From Phenylobacterium sp. (GTDB lineage: Bacteria; Pseudomonadota; Alphaproteobacteria; Caulobacterales; Caulobacteraceae): DNA of 64,000 bases. The stretch's first letter is position 1; the number at the start of each line of letters is the position of its first letter. The translations under genes and the position numbers were made by a program. The stretch spans positions 1 through 64,000 of the forward strand of contig NZ_JAUSLG010000074.1 in the NCBI RefSeq assembly GCF_030646615.1, in the 5' to 3' direction. The notes under the pieces were generated by a model. It was not told the origin of the DNA and did not search any database. It saw nothing but the letters and a program-made list of their open reading frames with translations. Positions 16,818-23,671 of the stretch are shown here, one piece after another.

Positions 16818-16845
16818 CGCCCCCTCCGACGGAGGGGGCGTCTTT
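16818..16845 (+). terminator. Rho-independent terminator after the TonB receptor
   Basis: CGCCCCCTCC (16818-16827) pairs perfectly with GGAGGGGGCG (16831-16840) around a 3-nt GAC loop, and TCTTT follows. It lies 75 bp after the receptor stop and before the sigma factor start. It separates the two transcription units and argues against a sigma-factor start upstream of it. Confidence 0.8.
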
Positions 16846-16875
16846 GCGCCTGCGCAGGCGGACGGCAGGCGGCGC

Positions 16876-17382
16876 ATGGGGGCTGAGACCGACATCAACG
16901 GCCTGCGCGCCGATCTGGTCGCCTATCTCCGTCGCAAGGACCGGGGCGGGGAGGAGGCCGAGGACGTGGCGCAGGAGGCCTTCGCCCGCTTTCACCGCGC
17001 CGGCCACGACCTGGCTGGGGCCGACGCCCGGCCGCTCCTGTTCGTCATCGCCAGGAACATCCAGCTCGACCGCTGGAAGGCCTCCGGTCGGGAGGCGCGC
17101 CGAAGCGCGCCGGACGACGTCTATGACCTGGACTCCGGGCCCTACGCCCTGGTCAGCGCCGCGCCGCGGGCCGATCAGCAGCTGATCGATCGCCAGAACC
17201 TGGCCACGGCCGCCGCGGCGATCCGCGCCCTGCCGCCCAAGACGCGCGACGCCTTCCTGCTGCACCGGTTCGAAAGCCTGACCTACCGACAGATCGCCAG
17301 CCGCCTGGGCATATCGGTCAGCATGGTCGAGAAACACATCGCCGAGGCGCTGCGGCAGTTGAAGATGTCGCGGGGAGATTGA
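16876..17382 (+). CDS. ECF-family RNA polymerase sigma factor (FecI-like)
   Basis: Starting at ATG 16876, after the terminator, the protein is 168 aa. Region 2 is seen in VAYLRRKDRGGEEAEDVAQEAFARF and the core-binding/-10 segment RPLLFVIARNIQLDRWK. Region 4 is AAIRALPPKTRDAFLLHRFE, then the helix-turn-helix LTYRQIASRLGISVSMVEKH. The length, the V-E-K-H-I wording and the following FecR and receptor genes place it in the FecI-type iron/outer-membrane signalling sigma factors. It likely directs transcription of the adjacent receptor. The frame is open further upstream to 16780, but that would span the terminator stem. Confidence 0.92.
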   Translation: MGAETDINGLRADLVAYLRRKDRGGEEAEDVAQEAFARFHRAGHDLAGADARPLLFVIARNIQLDRWKASGREARRSAPDDVYDLDSGPYALVSAAPRADQQLIDRQNLATAAAAIRALPPKTRDAFLLHRFESLTYRQIASRLGISVSMVEKHIAEALRQLKMSRGD

Positions 17383-17463
17383 GGTGTCGGCGCCCTGGAT
17401 CGTTGTGTTGGATGAGGCTGGCCGCCACCCTGGCCAGGCTTCCCTAAGGAAATCGCCGCGCTG

Positions 17464-18462
17464 ATGCTGGATCGCCTCGCCGCCCTGTTCGCCGCCCGGC
17501 CCACCACGGCTGAGGCCTGGCTGGCCCGCATGGACCGGCCGGGGGTGAGCGCGCGTGACCAGGCGGCCTTTGGCGCCTGGCTCGAGGCCGACCCCGATCA
17601 TCTACGCCAGTACGAAGCGCTCAAGGCGGCGAACGCCGAGCTGGCGGACCTGCGGCAGGCCTTCGAAGGCGATCTTGCCCGCCTCCGTCGCGGCCCGATC
17701 CGGCGCTCTCGCGCGTCGAAAAGCCTCGTCTTCGGGGGCGGATTCGCCGCCGTGGCCGCTGTGGCGGCTGCGCTCGCCTTGCTCCCAATGCTGCGCGCCG
17801 CCCCGGAGAGCCAGCTTTTCGAAAGCGCGCCGGGCCAGATCGTCGACCTGACCCTGGACGACGGCTCGCAGGTGACCCTGGACGCCGACTCCGCCATCCG
17901 CGTGGCCTTCGCCAAGGACGTGCGCCGCCTGACCCTGGAGCGGGGCTCGGCCTATTTCGAGGTGAAGCACGACGCGGTCCATCCCTTCCAGGTGGCGGTG
18001 GCCGACCGGCAGGTGATCGTCACGGGCACCCGCTTCGTCACGGCGATCACCGGCGACAGCGCGCAGATCTCGGTCCTTCAGGGTCGGGTGGCGATCGGGC
18101 GCCGCGATGCGGCCCGGGCCGATGCGCTGGAGGGCGCGCTGGGCGTCACGGCCGGCGAACGGGCCGTCTTCCGATCGGGTGCGCCCCAGATTGCGAAGGC
18201 CCACGGCGACGTGGAGGCGGCGACCGGCTGGCGCCAGCGCCGCCTGGTTTTCCGCAATGCGCCTCTGTCCGAGGTGATCGTGGCTGCGGCCCGCTATTCC
18301 GACGCGCCCCTGGTCGCCGCCGATCCGGCCCTGGATCGCATGTTCATCACCACGGTGCTCCCCCTGGAGGGGGACGGCGCCCTGGTCGACCGCATGGCCG
18401 CGCTGCTGCCCATAAGGGCCGAGCCTGCCGCCGATGGCCGCATCCTGATCCGCGCCGAATAG
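17464..18462 (+). CDS. FecR-type transmembrane anti-sigma regulator
   Basis: The 332-aa protein has the FecR layout. An N-terminal cytoplasmic sigma-binding part carries the DUF4880-like WLARMDRPGVSARDQAAFGAWL and the DPDHLRQYEAL motif. A single membrane helix lies at about residues 88-110 (FGGGFAAVAAVAAALALLPML). The periplasmic FecR domain begins at GQIVDLTLDDGSQVTLDADS and contains ERGSAYFEVKHD and VTGTRFV. It passes the signal from the receptor STN domain to the ECF sigma factor. It lies 81 bp after the sigma gene and 46 bp before the receptor gene. Confidence 0.93.
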   Translation: MLDRLAALFAARPTTAEAWLARMDRPGVSARDQAAFGAWLEADPDHLRQYEALKAANAELADLRQAFEGDLARLRRGPIRRSRASKSLVFGGGFAAVAAVAAALALLPMLRAAPESQLFESAPGQIVDLTLDDGSQVTLDADSAIRVAFAKDVRRLTLERGSAYFEVKHDAVHPFQVAVADRQVIVTGTRFVTAITGDSAQISVLQGRVAIGRRDAARADALEGALGVTAGERAVFRSGAPQIAKAHGDVEAATGWRQRRLVFRNAPLSEVIVAAARYSDAPLVAADPALDRMFITTVLPLEGDGALVDRMAALLPIRAEPAADGRILIRAE

Positions 18463-18508
18463 GCGGCCATCGCAGAGCTGTCACGCCCGTGGGTTAGGGC
18501 GGCTGGGC

Positions 18509-21499
18509 ATGGTCCATCCACGGCTCAGCTCCTTGAACCTGTTCGCCGCGCCGACCAGCGCAAGCTGGCGATGGGGTCTGGTCGCCGCCGTCCTGATGCT
18601 GGCCATGGCCCAGCCGGCCAAGGCCCAGGCAGGTCGGTCGATGGCCTTCGACATCCCCGCCCAGGACGCCTCATCTGCGCTCCTCCAGCTCTGTCTGGCG
18701 GCCGACTGCGAACTGGCCTTCATCCCCGGCCCCGGCCACAGCGTTCGCACCAAGGCGGTGCGGGGGTCGATGGGCTGGCGGGTGGCCCTGGCCCAGATGC
18801 TGGACGGAACCGATCTGCGCTACCGCTTCGTGGGGTCAAGGGGCGTGCGCGTCTGGGTCGCCGCGCCAGCGCCGCCGCCGCGGCCGTCCGAGGCGATCGG
18901 GCCGACCGAGGTGCGGGCCGTCGAGGTCGTCGGCCGGCTCTCCGACCAGATCGATACGGGACTGAGCCGCAAGCGCGCCGCCGACGTCATATCCGACGTG
19001 GTCGCTTCGGACCGCATCGGAGACCTGCCCGCCGCCAACCTGGCCGAGGCGCTGCAGCGCGTGCCCGGGGTGGCCATCGAACGCGAGGTGGGGGAGGGGC
19101 AGTTCGTCAGCGTCAGGGGTCTGGGACCGCTGTTCCAGTCGGTGACGTTGAACGGCGCGCCGGTGGCCTTCAACGAGAACATCCGCAACTCGACCCAGAG
19201 CGGCCGCCAGTTCCGCTTCCGCGCCCTGTCGGTCGATCTGCTGGCCGGGGCCCGCCTGACCAAGTCCTCGACCCCGGACCTGATCGACGGCGGCATCGGC
19301 TCCAATATCGATATCGAGACCGCGGGCGGCCTGGATGGCGAGCCCTTCCTGTCCCTGCGGCTGGGCGGCGAGGCCAGCGCGCGTTCCGACCGGGTCGGGG
19401 CCGACCTCTCCATGGCCGGACGGATCGTGTCGGCGGATGGCGAGATGGGCCTGATCGCCGGGGTGTCCCAGGAGACGCGGAGCGTCCGCTATGACCGCTT
19501 CCAGATCATGCGCTATGGCCAGACGGTGATCGATGGCGAGTTGCTCGCCACCCCCAACGATGTGCGCACCACGGTGGAGCAGGAAGAACGTCGGCGGCGC
19601 AGCCTGTTTGTCGGCGCCGACTGGCGCCTGTCGCCGGACGTGCGGCTCGATTTCGACGGGCTGGTCTCCACCTTCGACAACGCCATTCGCGAGGACCGCC
19701 TGGTGTTTGGCCTGGGCGCGGCGCTGGCCGAGCCGGGCGCCGTGGCGCGTGCGAAGAACGGCGTGGTCACCGCCGCCAGCATCCCCGAAGGCCAGATCGA
19801 CAACAATACCGAGTTCTCCGACCAGTCGCACCTGAACGTGCTGGTCTCGGTCGGGGCCGACATCGCCCTGGGCGACTGGCGGCTGACCCCGCGCCTCAGC
19901 GCCTCCCACGCCCATTCTGTGCTGGATACGCCGCTCGAGCGGTTCTCGACGGAGTCGCCGCAGGGGGTCGCCTACGCCTTCGAGCTGGGCGATGCGGCCC
20001 AGTCCCGGCGGGCCGCCGGCCTGACGACCACCTTCGACCTGCTCAATCCCGCCAACCTGACCCTGAACCAGCTGGGTATTCGCGCCGTAGAGTCCCGCGA
20101 CGCCGATATGACGGCGGTCTTCGACGCCGAGCGCCGTTTCGATCACGGCGGGGGACGCCTCGGCTTCACGGCGCTCAGCCTCGGCGTCCAGGTCAGCGAC
20201 CGGAGCCGCGACTATGATCGCCGCGATCGGCGCGCCATTCCCCTGGCGGACGATGGCGTCGTGGTCGGATTTTACACAGGCGCCACCCCGTCCGACGTAT
20301 TCAGCGACCTGGTCGCGTTGCGCGCGACCCCCTGGGCCACAGCCGACTTCGGGCGCCTTCGCCCGGCCTTCCGCATTTCAGATCCGGCCGCCGACATCGT
20401 CTTCCAGCCCGGCGACGTGGTCGCGACCGGGGCGGACCAGCAGAACTCTTACGAGGTCGGCGAACAGGTGGCGGCGGCCTATCTGCGCCTGGATATCGAA
20501 GGTCGGGTGATGGCGCGTCGCCTGTTCGGCAATCTCGGGGTCCGCGTCATCGAGACCCGCACCCATGTGGAAGGCGCGCGCCTGGAGCGGGTCGGGGACC
20601 TTGCTCAGGTTCGCCCCGTCACCTTCGACGGCGAACACCGGGCGGTCCTGCCGAGTCTGAATCTGGCGCTCGATCTGGATGAGGTCTCGATCCTGCGGGT
20701 GGCGGCGTCGCGCTCGATCACGCGGCCGTCCCTGGCCGATCTGCGCGCCTCCACCGTCCCGGCGAGCGTCCTGGTGTCGGCGATCTACGAGGACGGCGAG
20801 GCTGCGGTCACCGACCCCGAGGACGGCCACATCTTCAGCGGGGTCGGCGGCAACCCCGCCCTGACGCCTTATGTCTCGACCAATTTCGACCTCTCCTATG
20901 AGGTCACCGGCCGGCGCACCAGCGTCTCCGTCGCCTATTTCCACAAGACCATCGACGACTTCATCGAGACGGCGGCGGCCCCGGAGGTGCTGGTCTTCGA
21001 GACGCAGGCCGGGCCCCTGGTGGAGGCCGAGGTCCTGATGAGCCGGCCGCACAATGTGGGGCGGGCCACCATCGATGGGGTGGAGCTCGGTCTGCATCAG
21101 CGCCTGGCCTATGGCCTGGGCCTCTGGGCCAGCGCCACCTGGACCCAATCGCGGCTGGACGGTGGCGGCCGGCTGACGGGAGTCTCCGACTGGTCCTGGT
21201 CCGTCAGTCCCTATCTGGAGCGCGGCCCCCTGAGCGTGAACCTGTCCTGGTCCTGGCGATCCCCCTTCCGCTCCGAGGCCGACATGCAGGGCGGCGGGGT
21301 CTCGGACTTCACTGTTGGCGCGGCGGGCTATCTCGACGCCCAGGCGGTCTATGCGCTGCCCGCCCAGGCCGAGCTGGTCCTCTCCGCCACCAACCTCACC
21401 GACACCCGCGAACTCGCCTATGAAGGCTCCAAGGACCGCCTGCTCCAACTCGGATCGGTCGGCCGCCAGGCGTCGGTCGGCGTCCGCTGGATCTGGTGA
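18509..21499 (+). CDS. TonB-dependent receptor with N-terminal STN signalling domain (FecA-like)
   Basis: The 996-aa product has a signal peptide ending near AQPAKAQA. An STN signalling domain follows (MAFDIPAQDASSALLQLC ... LRYRFVGSRGVRVWV), then a plug (NLAEALQRVPGVAIEREVGEG, FVSVRGLGPLF) and a C-terminal barrel ending in VGVRWIW. STN domains contact the periplasmic part of FecR, so this receptor both imports a ligand and reports its presence. With the preceding ECF sigma and FecR genes it forms a complete cell-surface signalling set. The ligand may be an iron chelate, but the barrel gives no direct clue. Confidence 0.93.
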   Translation: MVHPRLSSLNLFAAPTSASWRWGLVAAVLMLAMAQPAKAQAGRSMAFDIPAQDASSALLQLCLAADCELAFIPGPGHSVRTKAVRGSMGWRVALAQMLDGTDLRYRFVGSRGVRVWVAAPAPPPRPSEAIGPTEVRAVEVVGRLSDQIDTGLSRKRAADVISDVVASDRIGDLPAANLAEALQRVPGVAIEREVGEGQFVSVRGLGPLFQSVTLNGAPVAFNENIRNSTQSGRQFRFRALSVDLLAGARLTKSSTPDLIDGGIGSNIDIETAGGLDGEPFLSLRLGGEASARSDRVGADLSMAGRIVSADGEMGLIAGVSQETRSVRYDRFQIMRYGQTVIDGELLATPNDVRTTVEQEERRRRSLFVGADWRLSPDVRLDFDGLVSTFDNAIREDRLVFGLGAALAEPGAVARAKNGVVTAASIPEGQIDNNTEFSDQSHLNVLVSVGADIALGDWRLTPRLSASHAHSVLDTPLERFSTESPQGVAYAFELGDAAQSRRAAGLTTTFDLLNPANLTLNQLGIRAVESRDADMTAVFDAERRFDHGGGRLGFTALSLGVQVSDRSRDYDRRDRRAIPLADDGVVVGFYTGATPSDVFSDLVALRATPWATADFGRLRPAFRISDPAADIVFQPGDVVATGADQQNSYEVGEQVAAAYLRLDIEGRVMARRLFGNLGVRVIETRTHVEGARLERVGDLAQVRPVTFDGEHRAVLPSLNLALDLDEVSILRVAASRSITRPSLADLRASTVPASVLVSAIYEDGEAAVTDPEDGHIFSGVGGNPALTPYVSTNFDLSYEVTGRRTSVSVAYFHKTIDDFIETAAAPEVLVFETQAGPLVEAEVLMSRPHNVGRATIDGVELGLHQRLAYGLGLWASATWTQSRLDGGGRLTGVSDWSWSVSPYLERGPLSVNLSWSWRSPFRSEADMQGGGVSDFTVGAAGYLDAQAVYALPAQAELVLSATNLTDTRELAYEGSKDRLLQLGSVGRQASVGVRWIW

Positions 21500-21547
21500 G
21501 GCGTCAGCTCATGCATGGTTGTCACATCGGCCGGTTAGCCAGGACCT

Positions 21548-21921
21548 ATGGCTGATCGCGCGACGCCCAATCTCCCGGCCCGTGACTTTGACGAGACGGC
21601 CCAGTTCTACGCGGCCCTCGGCTTCTCGCAGACCTGGCGCGATCCGGCCTGGATGATCCTGGTCCGGGGGTCTCTCCAGCTGGAATTCTTCCCCATCCAG
21701 ACCTCGACCCGAGCGCAAGCTGGATTGGCAGCTGCCTGCGGCTTTCAGACCCCGCCCGGTTCTATGAAGCTTGCCTGGCGGCCGGGGTCCCCGAGGCCCG
21801 CGTCGGCATTCCCAGGCTCGTCCCCCGCGCCGAAGCTGGCGCAAGTCCGCTCGTCGGCGCGCTCATCGACCCGAACGGATCGCTCCTCAGGCTTATCCAG
21901 GACGACCGGCCAGACAGCTGA
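21548..21921 (+). pseudogene. Frameshifted bleomycin-resistance-type VOC protein
   Basis: The frame from ATG 21548 encodes MADRATPNLPARDFDETAQF... up to LQLEFFP, the first half of a BRP-like VOC protein. After the CCCC run at 21691-21694 that frame becomes nonsense. The next frame immediately continues the family (HPDLDPSASWIGSCLRL, then FYEACLAAGVPEARVG, then GALIDPNGSLLRLIQ) to TGA 21919-21921. Restoring one C in the run would rejoin the halves into a protein of about 124 aa. It is therefore either a recent pseudogene or a single-base sequencing error in a homopolymer. Confidence 0.85.
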
Positions 21922-21955
21922 GGTTGTCTGAGGGGGATACTGAGAGGAGACGTGC

Positions 21956-22420
21956 ATGTCTTGGCCAGACAACTGGATCGCGCGACTGGACGGAAGCGAA
22001 TGCAGCCTGTGCGCTGAGGGCCGCCCCGAAAACCCGGCGCGCGGGCCGCGCATCTACGCTGGTGCGCGTTGTGACGCCTATCTGGCGCGGTCTGGAACTC
22101 AGCCGGGTTGGGCCACCGTCATCTGGCGCGGTGGGCACGTCACGGAGCCTACTGATCTGAGTGAAGATGACTCCGTCGAATTCTGGCGAGAGGTGCTCAC
22201 GGTGGGCCGAGCCATGCAAACTCACTTCCAAGCGTTCAAGATGAACTACTCGATCCTCGGAAACCGTACGCCCCACCTCCACGCTATTATCGCCGTCCGC
22301 TTCGAAGACGATGTGGCCGCGGGCGAACCCATTCCTGCATCTGAGAAATCGGTATTCCCGCGAGCTGACGTGGCGAGGGATGCCGAAGCGCTTAAGCGGC
22401 TCCTGAGTAGTCCCGACTAA
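21956..22420 (+). CDS. HIT-like protein with an incomplete histidine triad
   Basis: The 154-aa product resembles HIT-family nucleotide hydrolases/transferases. It has an N-terminal CxxC (CSLC), a central helix (EFWREVLTVGRAMQTHF), then FKMNYSILGNRTPHLHAIIAVRF. The canonical triad is H-x-H-x-H; here it reads H-L-H-A-I, so the third histidine is isoleucine. In family terms the middle histidine is the nucleophile and is kept, so residual or altered activity is possible. An AGGAG-like sequence (GAGAGGAG) precedes ATG 21956. Neighbours give no pathway hint. Confidence 0.75.
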   Translation: MSWPDNWIARLDGSECSLCAEGRPENPARGPRIYAGARCDAYLARSGTQPGWATVIWRGGHVTEPTDLSEDDSVEFWREVLTVGRAMQTHFQAFKMNYSILGNRTPHLHAIIAVRFEDDVAAGEPIPASEKSVFPRADVARDAEALKRLLSSPD

Positions 22421-22432
22421 GCGAATGAGGGC

Positions 22433-22936
22433 TTGGCCTTGCGCATCGAAACCGTGATCGCCCTCTATTCCGGCCTGCTGACGGTGGGCGTTCAGATCTG
22501 GCTGGATGGCGGCTGGGGCGTCGATGCTCTGCTGGGCGAGCAGACGCGGGAGCATTCTGACCTCGATATCGTGGTGGAGGAGAAGGACCTTCCGGCGATG
22601 AGCGCCTTCCTGGCCGATCAGGGCTTTGCGCCCTATCCGCGGGACGACACCCGGGCCTGGAACTATGTGCTGGCGAACCCCCGCCAGGAGCTGATCGATG
22701 TTCACGTCATCAACATCGACCGGCGCGGCGACGGGATCTATGGCCCTGCCGAGAATGGCCAGTTCTATCCGGCCTCGGCATTGGCGGGGCGAGGTCGCGT
22801 GGGCGACTTGGCGGTTTTTTGCCTGTCGCCGGCGTACCAGTTGGAGAGCCATCGGGGCTATCGGCCGCGCGAGAAGGATCGTCAGGATGTCCGCGCTCTG
22901 GTCCGAAGGTTCGAGCTGATCGCGCCGCCGGAATAA
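22433..22936 (+). CDS. Nucleotidyltransferase of the lincosamide/aminoglycoside adenylyltransferase type
   Basis: The 167-aa protein has the minimal nucleotidyltransferase core. The glycine pair GGWGVDALLG is followed by the metal-binding DLDIVV (D-x-D) and a third acidic strand at LIDVHVIN. This is the pattern of LinA/LnuA- and AadB-like transferases. Start is a TTG at 22433 or, with a better-spaced GAGG, the TTG at 22439. No resistance function can be claimed: many chromosomal homologues have no known drug substrate. It lies 12 bp after the HIT-like gene and may share its transcript. Confidence 0.78.
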   Translation: MALRIETVIALYSGLLTVGVQIWLDGGWGVDALLGEQTREHSDLDIVVEEKDLPAMSAFLADQGFAPYPRDDTRAWNYVLANPRQELIDVHVINIDRRGDGIYGPAENGQFYPASALAGRGRVGDLAVFCLSPAYQLESHRGYRPREKDRQDVRALVRRFELIAPPE

Positions 22937-23026
22937 GGGCAGGCCGAAGCTTAGGACATCGGGTCTTCGAACCCTATTGTAGCGCTCGGTGGGATCGAAA
23001 GCCCGGTTGTGGGGTTGAGGAGGGAT

Positions 23027-23671
23027 ATGCTCAGCACGCTCCCCTACTGGCAGCAACTGGCGCTCTATGCGCTGGGGGCTGCCCTCGTCATGTCGCTGCT
23101 GTTCCGGATTCCCTATGTGGGCCCGGTGCTGCGGGCGGCCGTGTCGTTCGGCGCCCTGGCGCTTTGTCTCTTCATCCTCCTGCAGCACGCGCCCTATCAG
23201 CCCTGGCTGGCCCAGATCGTAGAGCGGACCGGGCTGGACCGACAGGAGGTGGTGGGTGAGGAGGTCCGCATCCCCATGTCGGCCGACGGCCACTTCTGGG
23301 CCAAGGCGACGCTGAACGGGCAGGAGGTCCGCATGCTGGTCGACAGCGGCGCGACCCTGACCGCCATATCCACTGAAACCGCGGCCCGCGCCGGCGTCCG
23401 CCCGGAGCCCGGCCTCACCCCGATCCTGGCGCGGACCGCCAATGGCGTCGTCCAGGCGCGGCCGGCCTCGGTGGACGACTTCCAGCTCGGGGGCATCGCC
23501 GCGGCCGACCTGCAGGTGGCCATCTCGGGCGCCCTGGGGCCGGTGGACGTCCTGGGCATGAACTTCCTGACGCGGCTGGCCAGCTGGCGCGTGGAGGGGC
23601 GGACCATGATCCTGACCCCTCGCCCGGGCGAAGCCATGGCCGGCGCCGATGAGGACGGCGAAGTCCTCTAG
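23027..23671 (+). CDS. Membrane-anchored retropepsin-like aspartic protease (TIGR02281 type)
   Basis: ATG 23027 follows AGGAGGG; GTG 23009 is possible. The 214-aa product has two N-terminal membrane helices (about residues 12-32 and 38-56). The protease domain follows, with the clan-AA active-site motif MLVDSGATLTAIS and the downstream hydrophobic-glycine motif VDVLGMNFL. Such proteins form homodimeric aspartic proteases, here probably facing the periplasm. The stop TAG shares the palindrome CTAG (23668-23671) with the convergent treY stop. Substrate is unknown. Confidence 0.85.
   Translation: MLSTLPYWQQLALYALGAALVMSLLFRIPYVGPVLRAAVSFGALALCLFILLQHAPYQPWLAQIVERTGLDRQEVVGEEVRIPMSADGHFWAKATLNGQEVRMLVDSGATLTAISTETAARAGVRPEPGLTPILARTANGVVQARPASVDDFQLGGIAAADLQVAISGALGPVDVLGMNFLTRLASWRVEGRTMILTPRPGEAMAGADEDGEVL

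Noticed and set aside
13963..17601. A very long open frame (1212 codons) on the minus strand opposite the TonB receptor, sigma factor and FecR genes.
   Set aside because: Its protein is a low-complexity mix of Gly, Arg, Val and Asp without domains, and the plus-strand genes are unmistakable. Long antisense frames are expected in GC-rich DNA with strong third-position bias.
18484..18503. CGCCC/GGGCG inverted repeat upstream of the STN receptor as a terminator.
   Set aside because: The 5-bp stem is too weak, no T-run follows and it would separate FecR from its receptor.
22433..22936. The nucleotidyltransferase as an antibiotic resistance gene.
   Set aside because: Only the minimal nucleotidyltransferase core is visible, there is no mobile element nearby, and composition matches the chromosome.
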